A stretch of DNA of 37,151 bases, taken from the IMG/VR virus record IMGVR_UViG_3300009506_000105, positions 1-37,151 of that record; one strand, 5' to 3'. A model generated the notes under the pieces. The model made no database searches. It saw nothing but the letters and a program-made list of their open reading frames with translations, and had not been told where the DNA came from. Numbering within the stretch: the first letter of the stretch is position 1; the number at the start of each line of letters is the position of its first letter. Origin of the DNA: a virus. Of the stretch, positions 8,502 to 17,220 are shown piece by piece. Position numbers and translations under genes: made by a program.

Positions 8502-9953
8502 CTACATGCTGAGGTCGATGGTGAATCCGACGTTGGTTGCGTCGCCTACGCTCAAGATCTCAGGCGCGACGACGGCTTCCGCGGTCATGCCGGTGAGCCG
8601 GCCATTTGACTTGTCAGTGCTACTCACCGCGCTGGCCGCGGGCACGTCCACGTAAGGTGTGATCCGCCCAGTGTTCTCGCTGACAGCCCCGTCCAGGAAA
8701 TGACCGGCCCTGGTCAAGCGCTGGAACACGCCCATGGCCGCGGTCTGGAGCTGGGCAATCCCCGCGTCCGAGAACAGAACCGCCGGTCGATTGCTGGCCG
8801 CGGCGCGGAGGAACACACCGAGAAACGCTTCCTCGAGCCGCGCCTGGAGCACGTCCAGCGACGTCTGGATCTTCAAACTCCGACCGCTCGTGGCCCGGCC
8901 CGGGAACGTGAAGCCGCCCTCTTCCGTCCCGGACGTGTACCGCACCGGGGAACAGAAGTTGGTGTTATAGGCCATGAGCTGCGTCTTCTGGGCGTCCGTG
9001 AGCCGCGTCGCGGTAATCCCCGCCGGCACGTGGTAGGCCCAGGAGCCCGAGCCCTGCGGAGCATCCAGCGCGAACCCGAGACACCGACCGCACCAGCTCC
9101 CGTCCATGTACTCGGTATCGTCGTCGTGATAGATCAGCGCCGTGCGATTGTACTCCGCGTCCGACGTGAGCTCGCCGGGGTTCTGCGTCCCTGGCGTGTC
9201 GGTCTCCACGATCAGACCATCCGGGGTCTCGGGATCGGTAATCTCGAACGTGTAGAGGTTCCCGAGCCCGTCGAAATCGATCAGCACATTGTTCGTGGAC
9301 CCACCGGCCGCGGCACTGATCGCCGCGAGCGCCGGTACAGCATCCCACGCGGTACGCATCGCGGTTGCAAGATCGTTGTTCGCGGCCGGGGTACCACCCG
9401 TCCTGGTAACGGTAGCCGTGCCGACCAATGCGCCAGTCCACGCATCGGTAACCGCGATTGAATAATCACCGTCCGCGGGGGTACCCTGAAACTGGAAATT
9501 GGTTTGCTGCGCAGTCGAGGCCGTGCCCGCAAGCATGGCCGCAGATGAGGACTGCGCTACGGCAAGCTTAGCTCGGGACGAAGTCCAGCCAGCCAGCGCC
9601 ATGATATCGGCAGTCGTGCGGGTGTGGATATTCGTCAGATACCAAGCAGCCGGATCGACAGCCTCAATCGCGTCCAGGGCCGTAACCAGGTGCTCGCCCG
9701 TACCGCGCCGGCCGATCATGACCGAGCTGGTACGCGGGCGCTGAGCGAAAATCCGACCTGCCCAATTGTAGATCGTCGGTGCCGCTGCAAGAGTGAAGCC
9801 CGCGGCCGCCACCGCTGCTTGACTCGTATACGGACCGTCCTGGCGGTTCGCCGTGATCGCGTGCTCAGCCACGAACATCGGAACACCGAACACCGCGGCC
9901 GCGGCCGACGCTGCGGCCAGCGCGATCTGAAGATTAACGTGCATAGTGATCAT
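8502..9953 (-). CDS. Tail sheath protein (DUF3383-like)
   Basis: 483 residues, ATG at 9953 overlapping the preceding stop (ATGA); a second ATG lies at 9944. The early TIYNWAGRIFAQRP and an Ala-rich domain with DIMALAGWTSSRAKLAV, an inserted Ig-like/flagellin-like region around 150-240 (DYSIAVTDAWTGALVG), then TALIYHDDDTEYMDG and a conserved C-terminal part (AVLFSDAGIAQLQ, TRAGHFLDGAV, GFTIDLSM) match DUF3383 sheath proteins. The protein forms the contractile outer tail. Length and position directly before the tube gene agree. Confidence 0.9.
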   Translation of the reverse strand: MITMHVNLQIALAAASAAAAVFGVPMFVAEHAITANRQDGPYTSQAAVAAAGFTLAAAPTIYNWAGRIFAQRPRTSSVMIGRRGTGEHLVTALDAIEAVDPAAWYLTNIHTRTTADIMALAGWTSSRAKLAVAQSSSAAMLAGTASTAQQTNFQFQGTPADGDYSIAVTDAWTGALVGTATVTRTGGTPAANNDLATAMRTAWDAVPALAAISAAAGGSTNNVLIDFDGLGNLYTFEITDPETPDGLIVETDTPGTQNPGELTSDAEYNRTALIYHDDDTEYMDGSWCGRCLGFALDAPQGSGSWAYHVPAGITATRLTDAQKTQLMAYNTNFCSPVRYTSGTEEGGFTFPGRATSGRSLKIQTSLDVLQARLEEAFLGVFLRAAASNRPAVLFSDAGIAQLQTAAMGVFQRLTRAGHFLDGAVSENTGRITPYVDVPAASAVSSTDKSNGRLTGMTAEAVVAPEILSVGDATNVGFTIDLSM

Positions 9954-10752
9954 GATGCGACTCCCGAAAAGGTACCGGGGTTCAGCTCCCCGGAGTAGTG
10001 AACTTCAGTAATGGGCAGTAGCGAGACCGCCCGATACGCCCGCGCCGCCACCGGCACGCGCACCGACGCACGCGATTGCCAGTCCGCACCAGCGAGCGTC
10101 GTCAAGTCTATGATATCGCCAGCGCGACCGGGGAACGAGATCCCCCACCGCTGGCGCGCCTCTACCACGTCGGGCGACGCGAGCCCCGAGACCACGTCCC
10201 CGAGCAGCTCCTGCGCCTCCAGCCCACGGCCGTCAGCGTACGCTTGGATCTCCAGCTCGCCCCTCACTGTGCCAGTGGTAACGCGGGCGTTCGCGTCGGT
10301 CGTCACCGTGACCGCGCTCGCCCCGATCGCGACCGGGCGCCAGAGTCGGCCCACGACTCCGGACGCGCTAAAGTCGATCGAATCACTCCCGAACGCGCTG
10401 GTGCTCACCCCAGGCAGCTCTGTCGCCGGCACCAGCGCCGCCAAGAGACGGTCCCGGACGTCCGTCAACGTGTCCCCGCCTTGGCCCGCGACCGTCCACC
10501 GAGCGCCGGTAACGTCGATCCCGACCACCGCCCCGGTGCTGATCGCGGTTGCCGTCCACCGGACCAGCGTAGGTTCCGACTGCTCAAAAGTACAAAATCC
10601 GACCATTCGTGCAGTCGGGAGCTTGGCCGCGAGCACAGAGCCGCCCTGCGCCCGCTCAGGCTGCCGCGCCGGCGCCCAAAGTACCTTAGCGCTCGGGGCC
10701 GCGGCCTGGAGCACCGCGACCGTCGCAAGGCGTATGCGGCTGAAGTGGATCA

Positions 10753-10753
<1 letters not shown>
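9950..10753 (-). CDS. Probable tail terminator/neck protein
   Basis: 267 residues, ATG at 10753. Not recognised with certainty. The C-terminal part has WGISFPGRAGDIIDLTTLA followed by WQSRASVRVPVAARAYRA and PITEVHYSGEL, resembling the strand-helix ending of phage LIC/neck-terminator proteins (R-x-S/A... then ITEV). The first half is Ala/Val/Thr-rich, with RDRLLAALVPATELPGVS. Position between connector genes and the sheath is where tail terminators sit. It could instead be another neck component. Confidence 0.5.
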
Positions 10754-11037
<284 letters not shown>

Positions 11038-11040
11038 CGT

Positions 11041-11442
11041 TTACCGTCTCCGTATCTTCGCAACGCGGTCAAACCGCTCTTGGATCTCGAGCGGGAGCGC
11101 GTCCAGGATCGCCCGCACGCGCTCGATCGTCTCGCTCCAGGAAGGCCCATCCTCCCCGAGAGCTCGTGCTGTCCAGTAGGCGCGGAGCACCGCGACCGCG
11201 GACGAGACCGCGATCCCGATCTTCGCGTCAAGGTCGTAGATCGAGCCAAAGCAAACCTCTGCTTCCGGGGTCCGCGGCGCGTACTGCCCCCGGCACTCAT
11301 CAAGGTGCCGGTAATACTCCGCATCCCACACCTGCTCCACAGCCTCTAGGCCCTGCTCAGTGTAGAGTACGGCCCGATTCGCACACCCGCTCGCGAGCAG
11401 CACCAGGACCGCCGCCAGGAACACCATCAAGATCCGTCGCAT
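11041..11442 (-). CDS. Putative lipoprotein within the neck gene cluster
   Basis: 133 residues. A classical signal peptide for lipid attachment: MRRILMVFLAAVLVLL then LASGC, with Cys19 as the lipid site. The mature part contains three more Cys, a helical EQGLEAVEQVWDAEYYRH region and a mid hydrophobic segment (IGIAVSSAVAVLRAYW). The export motif is directly visible; the role is not. Options: outer-membrane spanin-like partner in lysis, superinfection exclusion, or an injected protein. The start ATG at 11442 shares its A with the stop of the head-closure gene (TAATG). Confidence 0.72.
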   Translation of the reverse strand: MRRILMVFLAAVLVLLASGCANRAVLYTEQGLEAVEQVWDAEYYRHLDECRGQYAPRTPEAEVCFGSIYDLDAKIGIAVSSAVAVLRAYWTARALGEDGPSWSETIERVRAILDALPLEIQERFDRVAKIRRR

Positions 11443-11807
11443 TACTCTACCCTCCGCGTGTACACTTTCGTAAGACCCGCTTCGGTGATGTAGTCCTCCA
11501 CTCGGATCACTTCCCAGGACTCGCTTTCGTACGTGATCCGGTCGGGAACGTACCCAACTTCAGCCCCTTTGATCTCCTCGTCCGACACGAACACGCGCGC
11601 GGCCGTGGTATGGTCCAGGCCGAGGCGTTGAAGCTCACGCGGAGCCGCCCACCACGTGACTACATCGCGCGAAACGGACGATGAAGACGGCTCCACGGGA
11701 TCCCCGTAAGCGTCCACGGTCGAGGCCACCGCCCGGCGCGTTACCGTCACCGTCGCGAGCACGCCTAGGTCGACCATCAAGGACCGACCAAGATCAAACG
11801 CCGGCAT
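11442..11807 (-). CDS. Probable head-tail closure/stopper protein
   Basis: 121 residues, ATG at 11807. The sequence VTVTRRAVASTVDAYGDPVEP, a central VVTWWAAPRELQRLGLDHTT and a final TYESESWEVIRVEDYITEAGLTKVYTRR is the pattern of phage head-closure/stopper proteins (small beta-barrel ending in W-E-V-x-x-V-x-D-Y). The family normally docks on the connector and seals the head before tail joining. Neighbours are connector-type genes. Overlaps the upstream membrane protein gene by 14 bases. Confidence 0.65.
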   Translation of the reverse strand: MPAFDLGRSLMVDLGVLATVTVTRRAVASTVDAYGDPVEPSSSSVSRDVVTWWAAPRELQRLGLDHTTAARVFVSDEEIKGAEVGYVPDRITYESESWEVIRVEDYITEAGLTKVYTRRVE

Positions 11808-12021
11808 TGACCCCCCGGAAGATCAGAGCCACGGTCGCGATGATCAGCGCTCCGATCACCGTGCCTGCGAACCAATTGAGCCTGGTCACGTTCGCCCGTA
11901 ACCCGCCGAACGTCTGAGCGTCTGGAGCCCCCTTCAGCTCCCCGCGCAGGCCGGCCACCTCCTCACGGACCCCGGCCACGTCGCGGCGCAGCTCCCAGAT
12001 CTCCTCTAGAATTCTATCCAC
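11794..12021 (-). CDS. Small coiled-coil membrane protein (XhlA-like)
   Basis: 75 residues, GTG start at 12021. N-terminal heptad-like coiled coil (EEIWELRRDVAGVREEVAGL) and one C-terminal transmembrane segment (WFAGTVIGALIIATVALIF). This architecture recalls XhlA/hemolysin-type phage accessory membrane proteins and some holin partners. Placed among connector genes and two genes before a lipoprotein, so it might act in lysis or in genome delivery. Overlaps both neighbours by 8 and 14 bases. The membrane segment is certain; function is not. Confidence 0.6.
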   Translation of the reverse strand: MDRILEEIWELRRDVAGVREEVAGLRGELKGAPDAQTFGGLRANVTRLNWFAGTVIGALIIATVALIFRGVNAGV

Positions 12022-12550
12022 TGTCGATCCCCTCTTGCTTCAGGATCTTCCGGCCCTGGCGGATCGCGTAGGACGTCGCCTCGCGTACTGTGCCGGTGTC
12101 CAGCCCAGGCTGGTCGTGACCCTTGCGCGCGATGGTGGACGGGCTCAAGGGCTCCGCCCAATCGCGGGCCTCGTCCAGCGACTTGAGCACCGCATCACGA
12201 GCCATTTCCCCGATCGGCTCTAGGACTTCCTCGGCCGTGTCCGCGCGCCCATCGATCAGATCTGACGCGCCTTTGGTCGCGGCTCGGATCGCTTGATCCC
12301 GGATCATGTCCACAGCCCGCTGCGCGTAGGGGCGAGCCGGGATCTCGACCGTGATCCCCTTCCCAAACGCGTCGGCGATCTTCGCCCCGTAGTGGAAGAT
12401 CGCCGCGATCTCGCCCACGGTCAAATCCGCGTTCGGGTGCTTCCGCTTCGCATCCGGGCCCTGGACTCCTACCGTCAAGCGCAACTTGCCTAACCGCTTC
12501 AGCTCTTTTCTGAGCCGCTCGATCCCGAAGTCCTTAAAATCCACCGCCAT
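12014..12550 (-). CDS. HK97 gp10-like neck/tail-completion protein
   Basis: 178 residues from ATG 12550 (MAVDFKDFGIERLRKEL). An upstream in-frame ATG at 12706 would add 52 Arg-rich residues lying wholly inside the previous gene, so 12550 is preferred. The ADLTVGEIAAIFHYGAKIADAFG motif region, followed by IPARPYAQRAVDMI, is the usual pattern of phage gp10-like/virion morphogenesis proteins (small, basic N-terminus, 'E-I-A-xx-x-E/H-Y-G' then 'I-P-x-R-P-F/Y'). Late in the sequence PLSPSTIARKG is also typical. Acts at the head-tail neck in known cases. Confidence 0.7.
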   Translation of the reverse strand: MAVDFKDFGIERLRKELKRLGKLRLTVGVQGPDAKRKHPNADLTVGEIAAIFHYGAKIADAFGKGITVEIPARPYAQRAVDMIRDQAIRAATKGASDLIDGRADTAEEVLEPIGEMARDAVLKSLDEARDWAEPLSPSTIARKGHDQPGLDTGTVREATSYAIRQGRKILKQEGIDSG

Positions 12551-12551
12551 C

Positions 12552-12914
12552 TTAGAGCGCCATCGGATACGCAATGATCGAATCACGGATCCGCATGTAC
12601 TCGCGGCCCCATACGGTCTGCGCAAGCGTGCTCGGATCCATCGGGACCGCTGCCGCATACGAGACCGACATACCCCCGCCAAAACTCTTGGCGGAGATCG
12701 GTCCACCCCCGCCTAGGCCACCAAGTCCACCGGTCCGGCACGCGATCAAGTGCGCGGTGAGGAACACGTGCGCCTGTAAGGCCCGCTCCCCGTACGCCTC
12801 CAAACTGATTTCAGCTGCGGCATCGTCCAACGCCACGGACATGATCGCCGCATCGACCCCGGACGCGTCCGCGATCCTGGCCGTCACATCGGTAGCGGTG
12901 GCGTATGCGCTCAC
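12552..12914 (-). CDS. Head-tail connector protein (DUF4054-like)
   Basis: 120 residues, GTG start at 12914 overlapping the previous stop (GTGA). Helical connector pattern: YATATDVTARIADASGVD, an Asp/Ala-rich helix pair (ALDDAAAEISLEAYGERAL), then QAHVFLTAHLIACR, which is the family hallmark (A-xx-x-LTAHLL), and a glycine-rich loop before SYAAAVPMDPSTL. In related phages this protein is the connector adaptor below the portal. One base separates it from the next gene. Confidence 0.7.
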   Translation of the reverse strand: MSAYATATDVTARIADASGVDAAIMSVALDDAAAEISLEAYGERALQAHVFLTAHLIACRTGGLGGLGGGGPISAKSFGGGMSVSYAAAVPMDPSTLAQTVWGREYMRIRDSIIAYPMAL

Positions 12915-13375
12915 GGCGAAAGCGCCTCCGAGTCCTGCCCCGCGTCCGCTAGCTCGCGATCATCCGCGAACAGGTCCGGCGCCGACTCGGGCGCCGCAAC
13001 ACCATCCGGGCCAAGCTGCGTCTCCAACACCGCTCGGATCCTCGGCCGCGTCTCCACGTTCAGCCAGAGCCGCAGCGCCGGCCGGCTCGCGGTTGTGCGT
13101 GCCAGCTTGACCGCCGCGTAGTCCGGCACCCTGGTAGGGTCCTCGAGACGCAACGCGTGCTGGTACCCGATCACGTAGCCACCGTCGTCAAACCGGATCT
13201 TGGCCCGTTGTAGCCGATCCTCAGTCACGTAGGTGAGCCCCGGCGCGAGCATGATTCGATCCACTTCGAGCGCGCCGACCGGCCCGCCGCGCGGCTGCTC
13301 AGTGTAGGCCAGGAGCTGGTACACGCGCGGCTCCGAATTGATGATCGGGATCAAAGCTTGGCTGTTCTCGTCCAT
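12911..13375 (-). CDS. Hypothetical protein downstream of the major capsid gene
   Basis: 154 residues, ATG at 13375, preceded by 106 bases that hold a strong hairpin. No family recognised. Visible features: beta-rich N-terminal part (EPRVYQLLAYTEQPRGG), a conserved-looking stretch (LAPGLTYVTEDRLQRAKIRF), a C-terminal acidic tail (APDLFADDRELADAGQD). A protein of similar size often sits between capsid and connector adaptor in this kind of myophage. No membrane segment or enzyme motif. Confidence 0.6.
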   Translation of the reverse strand: MDENSQALIPIINSEPRVYQLLAYTEQPRGGPVGALEVDRIMLAPGLTYVTEDRLQRAKIRFDDGGYVIGYQHALRLEDPTRVPDYAAVKLARTTASRPALRLWLNVETRPRIRAVLETQLGPDGVAAPESAPDLFADDRELADAGQDSEALSP

Positions 13376-13409
13376 GTGCGATCCTTGCAGGCGCCCGCGG
13401 TCGGTAGGT

Positions 13410-13442
13410 GGTCCCGGGAGCCGGCGCCAGGCTCCCGGGACC
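13410..13442 (-). terminator. Strong GC hairpin after the capsid gene
   Basis: Perfect 13-base inverted repeat, arms 13410-13422 (GGTCCCGGGAGCC) and 13430-13442, with a 7-base loop. It lies 40 bases past the capsid stop and 35 bases before the next gene start. No T-run follows on the minus strand, so it is more likely a partial terminator or mRNA 3'-end stabiliser that lowers expression downstream of the capsid gene than a full intrinsic terminator. Confidence 0.65.
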
Positions 13443-13481
13443 GAGCGAGTAAGCTAATCGCGCCGCCCCCTTAGACCAGGG

Positions 13482-14567
13482 CTAGGTCCCCACAGCAAAG
13501 TCGAAGCGGTGCACCGCGGTTGGAACCTGACATTTGCAACCGCCGATCTTCGAGTGTGTCATGTGGTGCATGACAAGATCCCGCTCCTGCGGCGGACGCT
13601 GCGTGAACGGACGCGCCCGAATGAACGCGAGCTCATCCTTGTCCGCGTTTGGGATCGCGAGCAGGAAGTTACCGGTAATCCCGCTCGTGTCGGTACCGGT
13701 GACCGGGTTCACCCTGCGGGTGCTCTCGCACTCATTCAGGATCCGAAACTCGACCTTGCCTTGCCCGCTCTCGTCGCCGCTGTACCTGTTCTTCAGTAGA
13801 TCCAGAAGCGAAGCGAATCCATCACCCGCCCCGAGCCTCCGATCCCGCAGGAGCCGAAAATACGAGGGCGGCATGAATAGCTTGACGCAGTGATACGCCT
13901 CCAGAGTAGTCTCTGCGACGGCGTTGATTGCCGTGGCAACGTCCGTGGCGATCTCATCGTTGGTGGCGTTCGCATCCCACACCCGCAGGCTGCCGGTAGC
14001 CTTCGTCGGTGCCACGGAGATCTGAATGTTCGGGTGGTTGGCCAGGCCCGGAAGCTCGCGCGAGGAGTCCCCGAACATCCACACCCAATTGGTGCGGGCG
14101 TCATGATACTTCTTGGCGTTCTTCTGCTTCATGCTCGCGATCGGAACATTGGCCTTGCTTGCCCGCTCCAGATCGAACACGGTAACGTCCCACCGGTGAC
14201 CGAGCTCGCCCATGCGGCCGACCTTGCGACTGGCCTTGAGCGCCGACGAAGGGGCCACATGACCATCATCGTCGATCCAGTCCGCGTATCCGGCATGGTC
14301 GATCGTGAAATACTCCCACTCGAGAGACGCCGGATCCACCGACGTATCGATCGGGAGCACGTCCCCGTTCGCAGCCGCGTACTCCGGGTACTTGACCTCG
14401 AAGATCTTCGTGTACGTATATCGGAGCTTCTCTGCCCAGATCGGGGCCAATTGGTCGTCCATGCCCGCGCGTCGTGCTGCGTCCGCGCAGATTGCCTTGA
14501 GATTGTCCAGACGCGGGATCACTCCCAGCGCGTCCAGGGTCTCTCGTGCTTCCTTCGTAAGCTTCAT
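13482..14567 (-). CDS. Major capsid protein (DUF2184-like)
   Basis: 361 residues. ATG at 14567 has a very strong ribosome site, GGGGAGGA, 8 bases upstream. N-terminal ADAARRAGMDDQLAPIWAEKL, then YEFTIDHAGYADW-type sequence (seen as YFTIDHAGYADWIDDD) and SKRNAKKYHDARTNWVWMFGD-like region, a central AYHCVKLFMPPSYFRLL, and the end AFIRARPFTQRPPQERD are typical of DUF2184 capsid proteins with the HK97 fold. Located after the protease/scaffold and decoration genes and before connectors, as usual. The best-expressed gene in the window judging from its ribosome site and following hairpin. Confidence 0.88.
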   Translation of the reverse strand: MKLTKEARETLDALGVIPRLDNLKAICADAARRAGMDDQLAPIWAEKLRYTYTKIFEVKYPEYAAANGDVLPIDTSVDPASLEWEYFTIDHAGYADWIDDDGHVAPSSALKASRKVGRMGELGHRWDVTVFDLERASKANVPIASMKQKNAKKYHDARTNWVWMFGDSSRELPGLANHPNIQISVAPTKATGSLRVWDANATNDEIATDVATAINAVAETTLEAYHCVKLFMPPSYFRLLRDRRLGAGDGFASLLDLLKNRYSGDESGQGKVEFRILNECESTRRVNPVTGTDTSGITGNFLLAIPNADKDELAFIRARPFTQRPPQERDLVMHHMTHSKIGGCKCQVPTAVHRFDFAVGT

Positions 14568-14581
14568 TGGGTTGTCCTCCC

Positions 14582-15736
14582 CTACATCTTGACGCGAACG
14601 CGGGCGTAACCGTCCTGCGCCGCACTGGTCTCAAATTCGCAGATATCGGAGATATCGATCGCGTCCACGTCTGCAGTTCCGATCGTGGCGACCGAGGTAG
14701 CCACCTCCGTATCCAGATCCCACACGGTGTTTTCGAGCGCATAGACTTCGACGCCCGCGTCGGTCGTGAGAGTAAGCGCCGTGTCACTCTCGGTGACGGA
14801 CACGCCCTTGCCGTTGTTCGCTGAGCTCGCGTCCCCGAGCTGCTCCACGATTGAGTCGTAAAGTCCGTCAATCGCGTCTGCGACTGTAGTCGTGGCATCG
14901 GTGGCCGTGTACTGAGCGTTGAACGTCTCCAGCCGATTGTTGATCCGCATCACCAGCTGAAATCCGTACTGCATATGATCCACAACCGGAACGATCGTGT
15001 TCACCTGAGCCGAACCGGCCGGGCTCGCGCGCAGTCCGCCGAGCCGGCCCGCGCTCGAAGTAAGCGCCCGGCGAAGGTACGGGGTGCTGGCCGGAGTCAC
15101 GGCCTCTTCCACACGGGCCATGAATCGGCCCTCGGTCATGCACGCGTACGAGCGGCCGACGTCGCTGCGGTCCACCGCGCTCGGGGTATCGTTCTCGAGC
15201 GAGTGGAAGTGGTTCCCGTCAGTCCGGAACAGGACGCCGAACAGGTTGACCAACTCGCTGGTAGCACCGAGCGCCGCGATCTCGCCGTCGTTGCTGCCCT
15301 TGGCCACGAACCGGCCGAATTCCAGGCCGGTCCCGCCGGCCGCGGTAGGCTCTGCGACGACGGCGGTCATGCTGCCGGGCGGAGTCGTAGTGATCGTGTA
15401 CTCGCGGTTCGCGTGGCGAGCGGTCAAGGTCATAACCGTAGCCCCGTCCTCCACGACAGAGAACAGGTTGTTCAACTCGCCCGACGCGCGCCAAGCCGCA
15501 ACCATTTCGTCCAGCGAGGTAGCCTCGACTGCGCCCGAGATCGTCACGGTGAGCGTGTAGGTCTGCTGCGTCTCATCGTCCACGACGGTGATCACGAGCG
15601 AGCCGGCCTCACTGTTCGCGATGGTGATCGTGTTCACCTGCGCCGTCCAGGGCAGGCATCCGGGGCGGGACTTCCGCTCACCGACGGCCTGGCCTTCGAC
15701 AGCCAGATCCACGTTCATTGCATAGGTGGTCTGCAT
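14582..15736 (-). CDS. Capsid decoration/cement-like structural protein
   Basis: 384 residues, ATG at 15736 with the same strong GGGGAGGA ribosome site as the capsid gene. The start (TTYAMNVDLAVEGQAVGE) resembles gp24-type structural cement proteins, but the protein is about twice as long. The extra length includes two similar segments starting AQVNTI (about residues 32 and 242), each followed by beta strands (TITIANSEAGSLVITVVDD), which look like repeated Ig-like or beta-sandwich modules. Position between protease and capsid genes supports a decoration role. Sequence is acidic and Thr/Ala-rich. Confidence 0.7.
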   Translation of the reverse strand: MQTTYAMNVDLAVEGQAVGERKSRPGCLPWTAQVNTITIANSEAGSLVITVVDDETQQTYTLTVTISGAVEATSLDEMVAAWRASGELNNLFSVVEDGATVMTLTARHANREYTITTTPPGSMTAVVAEPTAAGGTGLEFGRFVAKGSNDGEIAALGATSELVNLFGVLFRTDGNHFHSLENDTPSAVDRSDVGRSYACMTEGRFMARVEEAVTPASTPYLRRALTSSAGRLGGLRASPAGSAQVNTIVPVVDHMQYGFQLVMRINNRLETFNAQYTATDATTTVADAIDGLYDSIVEQLGDASSANNGKGVSVTESDTALTLTTDAGVEVYALENTVWDLDTEVATSVATIGTADVDAIDISDICEFETSAAQDGYARVRVKM

Positions 15737-15751
15737 TTTCCTAGTCCTCCC

Positions 15752-17002
15752 CTAGAGATCGTAGCCCTGGGATTTGAGGTAATTTGCCTCGGCCTCGACA
15801 GCCGTATCCGCGTCACCGTCCGAGTGCGGGACCGTGTACCGCATGGCCGAGCCCGAGCGATCGTTCTTGGTCTGGCGGTCAACGGGTACCGCGGCGGCCG
15901 CGCTCACGAGAGCGTCCAGCGCATCGCCCCGGACCGTAGCAGCCTGGTCCTTGGCCCACGGCATACGCACGGCCACGATCTCGCGCGCCAGCGCATCATC
16001 GTCCAGGCTATCGATCTTCGCGTCCTCAAGACCGGCACGGACGGCCAGCCGCTCGTACCGGGCGCGGCGCTTCACGAGCTCCGCGATCGCGTCCTTGCTC
16101 TCGGGCTCTTCCTTTTCCTCGGCCTCCGCGTCCCCGGGGGCCGGAACAGGAGCGGCCGGAGTCGCGGGAACAGCAGGAGCGGCCGGAGTCGCGGGCTGTG
16201 CCGGCGCCTGTGCCTGCGCGCGAAGCTGCTCCAGCTCCTGAAGAGCGGCCGCGATCCAGGTAGGGACCGAGACCGAGCTACCGTCCGGCGCGGGGATCTC
16301 GACCATTTCAGTCGGCGCGCCGGCTTCATCGTGCTTGTTTCGATTCTTCATATCGTTTTCTCCAGAGTAGTTGCACCAGGCGGACCGATCGAACCGTCCC
16401 ACACTCACGGACTCACGCGAGTCCTGGAGCGGGAGCCGGCATGCCGGGCCCGCGCGGCCACGGTCCACGATCGCGTTATGGTTCCCGACGATCGCTTCCT
16501 GTACTGCATCACACCGTGTCCCGTCTGGTGCCGCGCCGTCAATTGCCGGAACCACCCGGGACGTGAACCCGATCGAGATCTCCCGGAGCCCGTCACGTAT
16601 CGCGCTTAGTAGCTCCGCGTCCGTCACCAAGAGCCGGTCCCGGAGGTAAGACACACCGCCGATCGGATCCGTCACCGCCGGCTCGCCGATCCCGTGCCCG
16701 CGCGCCACCTCCGCCCACGTGGCCGCGGACACCATCGCGTCCGGGTGCTGGTGCGTGACCGGAGCACCGCGAAACGTCGGGGCCGCAGCTTCGAGCTCTG
16801 CGCGCGAGCGGTACTCGGTCCAGGACGATTCCCCGTCCGAATACTCAAGCAGACCATCACGGGCTGTAAATGCGTCGATCACGAGATAGCCTTCGGCCGT
16901 CCACGTCGCGATCCCTCGCTCGGGCGAGGGCGGGAGCACGGCCGCCGCGGTCTCGAGCACGTCGAACCGTACGCACCTGTCGAACCTCGCGACGCGGATC
17001 AT
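15752..17002 (-). CDS. Prohead protease fused to scaffold (DUF2213-like)
   Basis: 416 residues from ATG 17002, which overlaps the preceding zinc-ribbon stop (ATGA). A longer in-frame reading from 17482 would run through three other genes and is Arg-rich, so it is rejected. Residues about 80-90 (FRGAPVTHQHPD) hold a likely catalytic His; DGLREISIGFTSRVVP holds a likely Ser; GNHNAIVDRGRAGPA is the family signature. Past residue 215 it becomes scaffold-like: a Pro/Ala linker (PATPAAPAVPATPAAPVP) then charged helices (AELVKRRARYERLAVRAG). The N-terminal part cleaves, the C-terminal part guides capsid assembly. Confidence 0.82.
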   Translation of the reverse strand: MIRVARFDRCVRFDVLETAAAVLPPSPERGIATWTAEGYLVIDAFTARDGLLEYSDGESSWTEYRSRAELEAAAPTFRGAPVTHQHPDAMVSAATWAEVARGHGIGEPAVTDPIGGVSYLRDRLLVTDAELLSAIRDGLREISIGFTSRVVPAIDGAAPDGTRCDAVQEAIVGNHNAIVDRGRAGPACRLPLQDSRESVSVGRFDRSAWCNYSGENDMKNRNKHDEAGAPTEMVEIPAPDGSSVSVPTWIAAALQELEQLRAQAQAPAQPATPAAPAVPATPAAPVPAPGDAEAEEKEEPESKDAIAELVKRRARYERLAVRAGLEDAKIDSLDDDALAREIVAVRMPWAKDQAATVRGDALDALVSAAAAVPVDRQTKNDRSGSAMRYTVPHSDGDADTAVEAEANYLKSQGYDL

Positions 17003-17112
17003 ATCACCCCCATCGGTCCTCGGTAACCACACAACGGACACCTCGGGTGCTCGATCGTGCGCGCAGGCTGAAGCTCGCCACACTTTGGGCACTGGACTAC
17101 CGGCACTCTCAT
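16999..17112 (-). CDS. Tiny zinc-ribbon protein
   Basis: 37 residues from ATG 17112, with a good ribosome site (AGGAG, 8 bases upstream). Four cysteines in two CxxC knuckles (CPKCGE and CPLCGY) with a short basic loop between: a minimal zinc ribbon as in Com-type translational regulators and rubredoxin-like knuckles. Another ATG at 17217 would add 35 Pro/Gly/Arg-rich residues but has no ribosome site. The last bases (ATGA) start the protease gene, so translation may be coupled. Function unknown; nucleic acid binding is a guess. Confidence 0.6.
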   Translation of the reverse strand: MRVPVVQCPKCGELQPARTIEHPRCPLCGYRGPMGVI

Positions 17113-17220
17113 CCGAATCGCTCCTGGCGTTCCCCGTCCGGGCGTCGGACCGGGCGCGCCGTCTGGCACGGGCCAGAGTGCCCGGCCGGGAGCAGGCACC
17201 CCGAAGTGCGCTCGCATTGC

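Noticed and set aside
14975-16609. Plus-strand open frame of about 544 codons
   Set aside because: Antisense to the decoration and protease genes, Arg/His-rich, no domain pattern; high GC makes such frames common.
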